The notes under the pieces were generated by a model, which was not told the DNA's origin, ran no database searches, and saw only the letters and a program-made list of their open reading frames with translations. A DNA stretch of 64,000 nt, from the NCBI GenBank assembly GCA_964035545.1, contig OZ037767.1, positions 21,703,628 to 21,767,627 on the forward strand, read 5' to 3'. The position numbers were made by a program, and so were the translations under genes. Below are positions 49,101 to 59,913 of this stretch, one piece after another (the stretch's first letter is position 1; each line of letters starts with the position of its first letter). This stretch comes from Bugula neritina. Taxonomy: Eukaryota; Bryozoa; Gymnolaemata; Cheilostomatida; Bugulidae.

Positions 49101-52100
49101 ATGGTTTATGACTATACCAAGTTATTGCTTGTGAATAACTGCAAGTGCTTAGCCTATCAGGGTTAGACAACTCTTGTGTGTCTATCACAGGTATGAGTGA
49201 CATGCTGAAGCACCAAGTACTGCAGCAGCGAGCTCAGGTGCCCCTCGAGCAGCCCGACCTCACCAGCTCAGTGGAGCTGTATGAACACTGGTTCTATCAG
49301 GACCCTCAGGGCAAGCTGCAGGGCCCCTTCACCGCCCAGGAGATGGCGGAGTGGTTCAGTGCCGGCTACTTCACCATGAACCTGCCAGTGAAGCAGGGTA
49401 AAGACCGGGTGTTCCAGGTGTGTCTCTCTGTCTGTTTATTCTTGACTGTTTGGCCGGATATTCGGGCCACGTGTTTATTAGTTTATTTTCTGGTAGTAGA
49501 CTCAGCTCAGCTTTGTGCTTGTAGCCTCTGGGAGAAATATTCAAAAGATGTGGCAATGGCCAGCCTTTCGTCTCCGCTCCAACCACACCGTCCAATTCCA
49601 TTATCAACCGACTTGCTAGTGGCGACCCCACGTTGATGGTGTCTTCTCAGGAAACTATTCAGCAGCAAGCACTGTACTTGCAGCGGCAGCAAGCATTAAT
49701 ACAGCAACAGCAGCAGCAGATGGCTATTCTCAAGTGAGTCATTCACATCAGAACTTAGTCTGTTTATTATATATCTTCACCCCTGTTCCTACCATCCACC
49801 ACTGGCTACATAGTACCCTTACGATCCACCACTGGCTACACAGTGCCCCCACCATCTACCCCTAACTATATAGTGCCCGGATCCACCCCTTGCTACACAG
49901 TGCCCCCACCATCCACCCTTGACTATATAGTGCCCTGCCATCCACCCTTGTAGACTAAACTGCTATTGTTTATTATGTATACCGTTGTTCTTATCCATAG
50001 TGTTGATGCTTTAGGCAACATCAGCAAATAGAGGAGCTGATGGCTACACTCAAAGGCCGGGAGGAGTTTGCACAATTCTCAAAGCAGCAGCTTCAAGAAG
50101 CTGCCTTTAATCTGTTGAGTGAACGTCACCAGGTAATAGTAAGAGTATTGTGAAGACAGAACTGATGGATTTAGTGTTGTGTGTGCACTGTGTTGGTACA
50201 TGTAGTGTTATGTGTACACTGTGCTGGTAGATGTAGTGTTACGTGTACTCTGTGCTGGTGCATGTAGTGTTGTGTGTACACTGTGCTGGTAAATGTAGTG
50301 TTGCGTGTAAACTGTGCTGGTAAATGTAGTGTTGTGTGTACATTGTGCTGGTAAATGTAGTGCTGTGTGTACGCTGTGTAGTGTTGTGTGAAAACTGTGT
50401 AGTGTTGCTACTGTTCTGTAGGTAATGATGGCACAACAGACACTCATTGATGCCAACAGAGCTGTTCCATTTCCTGTGAACAAGCAGTCGAGTCCTCCAC
50501 AGATGGCGCTGCCTTCCGCCGTGCCACCAGCTCACCAGGACGAAGACATGCTCTGGGGGATGGCAGCTAACCCCTCCTGGAAACAGCAGATGGTAATATC
50601 ACCTGTTTCTTTATTCAATGAGCACTGAACCACATGATGAGCTATTACTAGTTACACTGTCAGATTAAGTACCACTTGGTCTGTGTCAAGTTCGCATACT
50701 CGAGTCCTATCTGTTCACACTGGTGTGTTGATTATTGCAGACTGCTGAGGAGATTGCTCACAAAGAAGCAGCTCGTCACGAGCAGCAGCTGCTGGAGGTG
50801 GAAAGGCAGCGGGAGCAGGAGAAACAGTTGAAGGTTTGTTGAAATGTTCAATTCATTTAAACTCTTCTTGGGTAAATTTAGTTCTCACCAGAATAAATAT
50901 TCAGGATCTATTGGGGGATATAGCATTTATACTTTGCTTTGTAGGTTATTGAATAGGGAATAGTATGTCGTCTGTTATTCAACATGCTTTGGCTATATAT
51001 TTAAATTGAGCAAACCTATCTTTAGAATGAAAAGTAAAAATTTTTTTTCTGATGATTTCACTTTTAAATTGGGTTGTTTACTAATAAACAGTCATTCAGA
51101 AAGTTTTACTTATGTTGTTGCAGAAAACTTGCATCTCTGCCTATTATACTTAATTTATTAATAAACGATGCGTGTTGAAAAATTTGAGTATGTAGCATTA
51201 TATTAAGTATGCCTTACCTGAACCCAAATGCCTTAGCTTAGAACAGAATGTAGAAAAGTTGACCCCTAAATCGACAGTAAATTATTAGTTGAGGTTCTCA
51301 TACACACTGCATTGAAGTCTTCTTGTATCAAATTTCTCTGAGATCTCAGCTAAGAGAGTAACTTACTCATTCGCCTGCACATGCAGTCCAAGTCTAGTCA
51401 ATCAGCGTTTCAAGTCTGAGTGAATTTTGACTGAAGAGGCGTTTAATAATTTTCTGATTCCAACTTTAAGGATCCCATGCTGTATTGTAGATAGTAGAAG
51501 AGCAAATGGCAGCACAACAGAGATTGGCTGAGCAAAGAGCAGCCGAGCAACGATTGGCCGAACAGAGACTAGCAGAGCAGCGATTGGCCGAGCAAATGGC
51601 AGCTGAACAGCGATTGGCTGAACAAAGAGCAGCTGAGCAGCGATTGGCTGAGCAAAGGCGATTGATGGAGGAAAAGGCTAAGGAGGAAAGGCGCAAGCAG
51701 ATTGAAGAAATGGAAAAGCAGAAGAAAGAAGAGGAAGAGAGAAAAAGACAGGAGATTGAAAAGCAAGGTACATGGGGGGGGGGTTATTTCCCTGCTTCCC
51801 GTCACAACTTGTAGCCTGTTTATTGTTATATTAATGACCTAACTTCTTTTCACTACTGACATGGACACGTTCTTTATTTTAAATTCTATTCGGTGATTAC
51901 ATTTTTTGGAGACTTGCAAGTGTTTTAGTATGCATAGCAGGGAAGTTGATTTCAAGTGCTCTAGGCTGGTGCATGTCAGTCTTTTGAGTTAAGGCTACAT
52001 TGTGTATACTTTGAGCTAAGGCTACATTGTCTGTACTTTGAGCTAAGGCTACACTTGTCTGTACTTCGATCTAAGGCTACATTATCTGTACTTTGAGCTA

Positions 52101-55100
52101 AGGCTACACTTGTCTGTACTTTGAGCGGATTTGATTGCAGAACAGGAGAAGAAAAGGCAAAAAGAGAAGCAAATCGAGTTGGAAAGAAAAATGGAACTGG
52201 AGAGAAAGAAAATACTAGAAATGGAAAAGCAGAAAGAGGTTGAAAGAAAAATTGCACAGGAAGCTAAAAGAAAGGCAGAGCTACAGAAACGACAGGAAGA
52301 GGAAGTGGGTATAGCTTTGTGCATCTCAATTTCTCTAATAATAATTCTCTGTACTATGCCGCAATACTTATAAAAATAGTCAGTAGTGTGGTGCAGGTAT
52401 ATTACAAGTAAAGAAATAAAATAGGTCAAGCGTTTGTGGTTTGCCATGGTAAGTGTGTGTGTCTGCTAGCTCACCAGATAGTTAAACGCTCCATATTGTG
52501 TTCATGTCACTCTCGGAGGGCTAATAGTAATGGTACTGTTCGTCACAGGACAGGAAGCAGAAGGAAGCCATGGAAGCAGAAAAGGCCAGAATAGCACAGC
52601 AGCGACTTTTAGAACAGGAAAAGGCGGAGAAAGAGATGCTTGCTGCGGAGAAAGAAAAAGAGCGAGAAAGACAGGTGGAAAGGGAGAGGCTGGAGGCGCT
52701 GAAACTGCCGTCCACAGCGCAGTGGGCCTCAAACAACCGCAATGCTGCTGTTCAGGGTGAGTGTTGATCTTGGCATGGCTATTCGCTGCAGCGTGTTGTG
52801 TGTCAGTAGGGAACCACTGAGCAGGGGTGTTTGTCTTGTTACACAGGTATGAACAGGCAGCTTTCACTGCAAGAAATCCAAAAACGGGAGAAGGAAGAAG
52901 CTGAAAAAGAAAAGGCTGCCAATCTAGTGAAGCAGCAGCAGCTTCTAGAACAGCAAAGTCAGCAGCAACAGGGGCAACTGAAGTGGGCAGCTCCTAAGAA
53001 TAACAGGTAAGTCTCTCTCTCCCAGTTCACTTGCAATATCCGCTGACTGCCAGCTCTTCACATGCAGCCTCTCTAGATGCTAACCAACTATGGCTAGCTT
53101 TCCCTTTTGTCTGTAGGTCTCCTGTTACAGTCGGTAAAAGTCTACGTGAGATACAGGAAGAAGAAGCTATTAGACTCGAGAAAGAGCGCAAGGAGAAACA
53201 GCGAACTGCTCCAGCTCCGGCAGCAGTGGCTACCACAGGCAGCACCTGGAGCTCTGGCAAATCTCTTGCCGGTGGCTGGGCGAGTGAGGGAGCCTGGGGG
53301 GCTGCCGTTAGGAATGGCTTGTGGGATCAACCTTCTTCTAACAAGTCCCCACGAGCTCCTAACAGGTGGGTGTCCACCTTGATGTTGTCTGCTTTGTAAA
53401 TTAATAATTACATGCAATACATCGTAATGTTTTAAAAAATGTAATGCCATTGTGGGTGTAGTAAACTCTCTGCCTTTGCCCGCTACACTGGCAGAACAAC
53501 CCTCAGGTGGATGACTGCTTAGTAAGAGTCTATTTCTCACTGCTTAGCAAAACCTTTAATTAATCTTACAGCCTGTAGGTTGCATAAGCTTAATGGTGAC
53601 TCCAAGTCACCTGTGGTAAAGACAGAATTGGATTCTGATTAATAAGACTGCTTTGTCTGATATACAACTTTTCATTTACTGCAGCGAAGTTTTCCCTAGT
53701 CTCTCAGCCGCTACAAAATCTCACCAGGTCTTGTCTACTCAGCAGGCGAAGAAGAAATCTCAACCGGCAGCTCAAAACCCCAAGAAAGTTGCTCAGAATG
53801 TGAGTATAAATCTAGCTATTGTCACACATGCTGTGCTAGACTGAGCTGTGATTTTAGCCTGTGATCCACAACACAAGGTCACGCAGTTGTTCTCTCTTGT
53901 AGGACCACGTGAAGCAACTGTTTCAGAAGGAGATGAGTTCAGACGACCAGTTTAACGAGTGGTGTGTGCGAGCACTCAAAGGTCTCAACTCGTCTGTGGA
54001 TGGTGTGTATTATTAGCTTATAGTAGTGTGTAATGAGTGGCTGACATTCACTGGTTTAACAAGCAGTGTTGCTCAAGTGCATATATATATTGGTCTATTA
54101 CTACGTTTCCAAGTCTTGAATTATGCAAATTGATTTTCTGCCCGATGTTTGGAAACCGTGGCATCAAATGAAACTTAACTATAAATTTATCTGTAGAAAC
54201 ATCCATTCGCATAATGCGAAGCAATGGAAATTCAGCGTATTGCTTATATGATCTATTTTGTAATCGTATCAATATTTTGTACATAATTAGACTTTCTGTT
54301 ATAAAACTTTTTTGAACTGGAAATACCGTTTTAATGAATCTGTTTCACAGGCACTATGGTGTGTGTGTGTAATATTCTACTCTGACTGGTGTTAGAGAGT
54401 TGTTGTTGACTCATAGCTGATTAGAAAAGTGTATGTGGTTATGTTCTCTTGACAGTGCCCACATTTGTGTCATTTCTACGAGACGTGGAATCGCCCTACG
54501 ATGTTCAAGATTACGTCAAGAGTTATCTCGGTGAGACGGCCAAGTCGATGCAGTTTGCTAAAGACTTCATAGAGAAGAGATCTGTGGCTAAGAAAAAGCA
54601 AGCCCAGCAGCGGTTAGAGGACGAGGTGGGTCGCGCTGTTGCCTCTGTGATTTCCTGTTGTTGTGACATGAGTCCAGTTTAGTTTATGCTAATAAGAAAG
54701 AGAGCTTATATATATAAATAAGCAGTTGTGGTTTGAATCTAACTGAGTGAAGGTGTCAAGAAAGGCCGCCCGACTTGCCCTTATCAACACGTAGATTACT
54801 CCGACTAATGTGTTCAGTTGTAGCCCTTATTCCTTGCAGAATTCACCTGTTATGTATATTCGTCAGCTGGTATCTCTAAGTTTAGCCTGTTTTCTGTTGA
54901 AGGATAACCTGTGGGGTCCAGCACCAGCCGTAAACCCTCCAACTCATCGTACATCTGATTCTCCCTCAAACCAGGTCGCAAATGATAAAAAGAAGAAAGC
55001 GGTTAGAAAGAACAAAGGGGGAAAGATGGATGCCACGGCTCTACTCGGGTTCACTGTAGGTGCCAGCAGCCATCGCCTCAACGTCGGTGAGATAGAGAAA

Positions 55101-55109
55101 GCCGAGTGA
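46194..55109 (+). CDS. GIGYF: GIGYF, GRB10-interacting GYF protein (4EHP/DDX6 translational repressor scaffold)
   Basis: Twenty-three coding exons join in phase into 1324 residues, close to the vertebrate length (about 1,300): 46194-46358, 46510-46640, 46897-47064, 47141-47295, 47473-47592, 47839-47964, 48105-48274, 48375-48666, 48835-49014, 49191-49417, 49525-49733, 50015-50132, 50422-50592, 50741-50833, 51491-51767, 52141-52304, 52549-52756, 52847-53006, 53117-53365, 53685-53799, 53903-54002, 54456-54625, 54903-55109. The N-terminus has FGPEWLR, TSPPPSPAF and YRYGREEMLAL (39-49), the 4EHP (eIF4E2)-binding motif. Then come RG-rich residues 100-155, a DDX6-binding segment (LPEW 291-294, GTFDASGAF 306-314), the GYF domain (W536, Y538, GPF 547-549, M554, W557, GYF 561-563), a long Glu/Gln/Lys coiled coil with AEQRL repeats, and the conserved tail VPTFVSFLRDVESPY to LLGFTV. 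It recruits repressors to mRNAs through proline-rich partners in the cytoplasm. Confidence 0.97.
46743..46871. repeat. Minisatellite in GIGYF intron 2, 22-base unit
   Basis: Nearly six copies of TATGCAATGAGTTATTGTAT plus AG, varying at a few positions, fill half the 256-base intron and stop 25 bases before the acceptor. Confidence 0.9.
48667..48834 (+). repeat. GIGYF intron 8: minisatellite, 26-base unit, open in frame
   Basis: The 168-base intron is made almost wholly of units like GTTATACTATATTACTAACT then CTACAT. It is bounded by C|GTACGT and TTTAG|CC. Its length is a multiple of three and it has no stop in the GIGYF frame, so an unspliced product would carry 56 extra, mostly Leu/Tyr/Ile residues. 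Splicing is inferred because the flanking exons read polar and the junction keeps phase. Confidence 0.85.
49785..49953. repeat. Minisatellite in GIGYF intron 11, about 30-35-base unit
   Basis: Five to six imperfect units containing CCACCATCCACC and CTACACAGTGCCCC or CTATATAGTGCCC. Seen directly. Confidence 0.85.
50178..50410. repeat. Minisatellite in GIGYF intron 12, 31-base unit, about 7 copies
   Basis: Units like GTGTTGTGTGTACACTGTGC then TGGTAAATGTA fill most of the intron, ending 11 bases before the acceptor. Confidence 0.92.
51503..51660 (+). repeat. Coding tandem repeat in GIGYF exon 15 (AEQR/LAEQR)
   Basis: 15-base and 30-base units encode alternating LAEQR and AAEQR pentapeptides, about ten in a row, inside the coiled coil. 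All units keep frame. The pentad period does not match the heptad of a classical coiled coil, so a single charged helix is likelier here. Confidence 0.92.
51985..52132. repeat. Minisatellite in GIGYF intron 15, 27-28-base unit
   Basis: Five to six copies of TTTGAGCTAAGGCTACATTG plus TCTGTAC lie directly against the acceptor of exon 16, leaving only about 8 unique bases. Confidence 0.9.
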
Positions 55110-55554
55110 CTTTGTTGAAATTTTCTTCTCTTGAATATGATAGCGGTGGTCAGTGTTCACAGTGTGTGGCCTGGCGTGATATGCTACTATGCAGAGTTTT
55201 AACTCAGAACTGATGCAATTCTACTAGTCGCCATGAGGTGGCCGAGGTCATTCGTCGGTCAATGTGTGTCGTGTGAATCTAAGTCAGTTGTCTTCCTCAG
55301 CCACTGACTTCATTTTCTACTCCTAATTATAACGTTATTTATCTCTAGTTTTGTACAAATGTAAATATGACAAAATATTTTTCTTTTTATAAAGTCCTAC
55401 TACATTGTGTTGTGTGATGTGTTTGTTACACCCGTGGAATGACATCGTTAAATTTACCAATCTTACTTTTACTCCAAAGATTTCCCAGTCTATTTTATCT
55501 TTTAAACTCGTTACTCATAGCACTTTTGAACTGTATTGAAATTACCACAGTGCT

Positions 55555-55790
55555 AATAAACATCTCTTATCATCACTGCTCATACATGCCTTGCTACATA
55601 TTTTATAGGGGAAATAACTCTATAAAGAATTGCCAAGTTATCGAAAATTCAGTTGAAACAGTTGGTGCTTTGTGAACTTATTGCATAATTACAATATGTT
55701 CATTATTTCTCTTGTTACATCTGATGTATGCATGTGTCTTTATTTGTTGACTATTTTTATAGTTAACTTGTTTCATAATAATAAAATAAA
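55555..55790 (+). terminator. GIGYF poly(A) signals
   Basis: AATAAA at 55555-55560 and two overlapping copies at 55780-55790, about 450 and 680 bases after the stop codon. They suggest two alternative 3' ends. Confidence 0.5.
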
Positions 55791-55799
55791 CATCATCCA

Positions 55800-57735
55800 A
55801 CCAATTTCAGTCTATTGTGTTGTTCCATCTCTTTCACCACTCTGAAACAGGGGAGATGATTTTTTAATTATTCACTGCTTGATTGGCAAATGCTTGAAAA
55901 AGGAAGCTGTGAAGCTGTCAGTAATGGAGGCAGATGACACATTTAAACATTTAATTGAATCACTAATAGATTTCACGTCTTGCAGTCATGATTCTTTTAC
56001 AGTCAATAATAGATGTGCCATGTCAATTGGTCCTGACGATTCATCAATGCGCTTTATAAAACTAAATAAATTGAAATAATGGCCAATTGGCATCAGAAAT
56101 TTAAAGTTGGCTACCAATAAATACTATTAAAATTTGCTACCAATATCATTGGAATGAAATATGCTTGCAATGATGTCAAAATATATTGAAACACTTTAAG
56201 AAGAGAGAGGTTGACAATGGTGAATATAACAAGTTGGGATTTAACTATAGAGAACATAACACTTTGTTATAACAAGTTTTACATTATAAATCTCAGCATA
56301 TTTTATGGGACGATTTAAATAAAATTTTCACATCAACTAATATTAGAGTTTAATAAAGTGGGCAGAGCATTTTCCATGCTCGCCTTTTCCCTCTTGAATT
56401 TAGGCCTATACACATATTTACACAGCTACATAATGCATATATACATGTTTTAACTTCTTCATGAGTCTAAAAAGTATTTACTCGGATTAGCTCACATAAT
56501 TTATAGAGTTATGTTCCCGCAACTCTTTTAAAACACATTTAATCACAACTTCTGTGTCCTGCTGATCTACTCATCTCTCTTGAGGCTGAAACAACATATA
56601 ATAGCTGCTTACTTGAAATAAAATATAGATTGATATATAATACTGAATATATTCTGTGAAAATTCAAATTTCTGCCCCAAAAACCATGTATTTCTCCACT
56701 AAATTTCCTCTACATATAGTTAATATACCACTGTAAAGCGATTTTTAGCTTTGTAATAGTGATAGGGTTGCTAGCATCTTTTTTCATTTTTATACAGTTT
56801 TGACTAGCTTGAATTTACATTGGAAAATATTGCAAAGTTTAATTTAATATTGTTATATAAGCTCCCGTTTGAGTTTGAGATTAATATTATACATAGCTTT
56901 GATAGCACAACCTTGTTGAAATTAGGTATTTATCTATTCTATAATTAGATAATAATGGAAAACAAATAAATTTCAATTTTATGTTGTAAAAAGGAAAAGA
57001 AGTGAAAAAACAGAATGTGCTTCACCGACTACTTACTTAATTAGTAACAGACAAACTTTATTTACTGTATACTTACTACAATCTAGAAATATGGCATGCT
57101 ACAAGGCAGTGGAAGAGCCGCTCGGTGGCTGCATTAAACCCGAATTTTGATATACTAGAAAAGTGGAACTCAACCACACCCCCAGTCGACCTTCTCACCA
57201 CCAGATATAGAGCATTAAAAGCATTGCAACTGAGAAACACACAACATTACTTTTTCAGTCCCAATTAAGCAAAGCAGTTTGTATTAAAAATTTTTTGTGT
57301 TCTAATGTGGTTGCTGACCACTGGAAACAATTAATGAACACATATGCTTTGCATATATTTTTAGTATTTATGCAGTATGACATCTATTTTCTCTGCAAGA
57401 ATTGCCTAAATTGTATCAATAATAATGATATTGAAAATATCATTTATAAAATATGGTTATAAGGTCATAGTGTAACATGTTTATATGTATACGTTCTGTT
57501 TTTGCAAATGCATAAGCGCTCCGACTTTAATTAATATTGGAGTTAGAGTTTGAAATCTTATTCTATTAAAATAATAAGGGTGATGCTCTTCCACTTGCTG
57601 TCCTCAAAACATTAGATATTATGCAATCCATTCTTGCTGTCGAGGAAACAACGTACTTCACTAGAAAGTGATTATTGATTTTAATTAAAATGGCAACTTA
57701 AATCTTTATGAGTTTTGATGAGCCACGCACAAACT
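55800..57735. other. Intergenic, no gene recognised
   Basis: A 66-codon open frame at 55879-56079 (starting at TTG) has no recognised motif or splice support. A few CpGs at 57030-57190 may belong to the promoter of the next gene. Confidence 0.5.
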
Positions 57736-57740
57736 AATGC

Positions 57741-58933
57741 ATGTTTTCCAGTTGCTGCCTTTTCTTTGGCAAATCTACTGACGAAGTTGAGATAGTAATG
57801 GATTGTAATTATTCAAAAAGGGACACTAGCTATTCAAACTTTTACAACGACAGCTGTAACATTTTCTACCAAGATAATCCTTGCTATGATGAAGATTTGA
57901 GTGCATTGGTATACGTTATAATAATCATAGGTAAGTCTTACCTTCTAACTTATATTTAAAAAAATTGTTTGATTTAGGAAATGTAGTAAATTGAGTTTAA
58001 ATGAATTGTAAATTATAGATTTATCAATTTGCCAATATAATTTAACCACATATAGGGTCTTGCACCGTATTAGGTGGTTTACAGGGTGACACCTATATAT
58101 GTACTATTACATAGCTTTGGATTGTAGTCCCACCTGTATGGGCTTTATGTATGTTATATTATAATATGTGATTCATTTTGTGTTGTCACTATTATGCAAA
58201 CAGAAACATAATGCATTTCCGCATGTCTATGTTTTATAAATTGCTCAGTTTATATCATCTAGCGCTTTGATAATTTAAAGCAATAGTATTATATTTTGAT
58301 CAGGAGTTCGCTGTCAATCATAGCCTTTTTTCCGCGGCCTGAGGGTTAGTGTACCGACATGTTTTAGCTGACATATTAGCTCAAGCTGACCTTTTTTGGA
58401 GTGACTAGGTGCATATCTCTAGGGTTAGGTAGAGTTTGTAGGAGTCGAAGCAAGGCTTATATATAAATATATATGGGTTCAATGTATTATATACAGCGTG
58501 CATTCAACAGTTTTATAAAGAGAAAAGATGCGTCAAGATTGTACAATGTTTGCACAAGAGTTAAGTAACACACTTTTGAGTAAGGCAAATGACCTACAGT
58601 ACATACTACATATCATGTTTAAATATTTATAAATAAAGTTGTCATTATCAACTATTATTCATGCAAAGACATATGATTTTATGCTGTTATGTTGAAGGTA
58701 TGTTCTCATGTGTGATGGTAGTGCTCATGTTCATTTACACCAAGTCTGACCAGCTGGACAGTGTTGAAGAATACCAAAACCTTCAAAAGGTCATGAACCA
58801 ACTGCAAGACGAAAAAGAGGCTTATAGACAAAGAACTATCACTAGACGTCTGGCTCTACAGGCACTCAACACCTTCAGTAAAGTCAGTCTGCCTGGCCAC
58901 AAGGACTGGAAATATAATGTCAGATATGTGTAG
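57741..58933 (+). CDS. Small single-pass membrane protein, KCNE (MinK)-like
   Basis: Two exons, 57741-57930 and 58698-58933, join in phase (ATA G|gtaagt ... gttgaag|GT) into 141 residues. The N-terminal half has sequons N23-Y-S and N36-D-S and no signal peptide. One helix spans about residues 55-77 and contains VIIIIGMFS, then FIYTKSDQLDSVEEYQNL, a Lys/Glu-rich cytoplasmic region and a basic tail. Short length, N-glycosylated ectodomain, a single helix carrying IGMFS, and a Y/S-K...S...Y juxtamembrane stretch match the layout of KCNE beta subunits, which assemble with KCNQ-type channels. The family match rests on about 35 residues and could be convergent. The start is uncertain: TTTTCCAG just after the ATG could be an acceptor for an upstream exon. 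Tail to tail with HSD17B8. Confidence 0.55.
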
Positions 58934-59913
58934 CAGAACACTTGGCAACATGTAGTGGTGTTTGGCAGCAAGCCAACAACACAAGTAATATAGTCTTCAA
59001 TTTTACAACCTTACACAAAAATTTAAATGTTAAATTAGATACTGATGTCAAATGTATACCGAACCTAAGGTAACAATATACTATGATACTAGTGGGTAAA
59101 AGCATGAGTGTAATGTGTGCAGATGATTTCATGGAGGAGATGGTAATCTAGTACACACATTAAATGTATTGACTTTATTGAATTTACTATCAAATTGCAT
59201 TTCTACTAGAATTTTTTTTAAATTCATCGTGATTAAAATTTTCACTTATATTTAAATCTTTCGTAATCAGACAAAGTCTAATATTTTAAAATTGCCACAT
59301 TTTATTAGCTAAAATCATATTAATAAAAATTATATAACAATTTATTATTCTGAAAAAAATCAATCGATATTTAATAATTATAAAGTACGAAATAATCAAT
59401 AGTAGGGCGGTAACTAACCAGCATCAAATGCCGTCCATGATTTGAATATAAAAAAACTATACTAACAAAATACTGGTTCTCATGTAGATTGTGCATTTAT
59501 TACGGAAAATAATGCATGAATGTCAACTTCCAAACACTGTTATTAAACGTTGAAAATGCAGCTACTGCATTGTAACAGTATGCAACTTTGATCAAAGTCC
59601 GTTTGGCAAACCTCAATCCAAGCTATTTCTCATCAAAAATCATGTAAAAACAGTTAAAAAATGTTAGCATTTTCGGAATCAGGATAAGACAATAACCTTA
59701 ACAAAGTTTTGAGAACAGAATTGCTTGAAATGATCAATTAGAAGTTTTCCTTCCTGTAGAATATGGCAATCATAAACCACCTAGCAGATGACACTAGTAC
59801 TCCACTTGTATTATGAATTACAAGAGCAGATAAATCTAAATTTCCATATAATATAGTCTACATTCACACTTGCTTAGCCATTATTAGATATTAGATAATC
59901 TAGTCTCTTGTCT
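58934..59913. other. Convergent 3' UTRs
   Basis: This stretch lies between two opposed stop codons. AATAAA on plus at 59322-59327 and on minus at 59306-59301 would end the KCNE-like and HSD17B8 transcripts, so the 3' UTRs may overlap slightly. No other feature seen. Confidence 0.45.

Noticed and set aside
50208-50535. Long Thr/His-rich open frames on minus inside GIGYF
   Set aside because: They are the reverse reading of the intron 12 minisatellite and exon 13.
51466-51805. Cys/Ser/Ala-repeat and Leu/Phe-rich frames on minus
   Set aside because: Antisense shadow of the GIGYF AEQR repeat exon.
53565-53645. Extra GIGYF exon after a TTACAG acceptor at 53571
   Set aside because: Phase from exon 19 and the absence of a good donor do not fit, and exon 19 joins exon 20 cleanly in frame.
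55879-56079. 66-codon open frame downstream of GIGYF
   Set aside because: Starts at TTG in 3' flanking DNA, no recognised motif, no splice partner.
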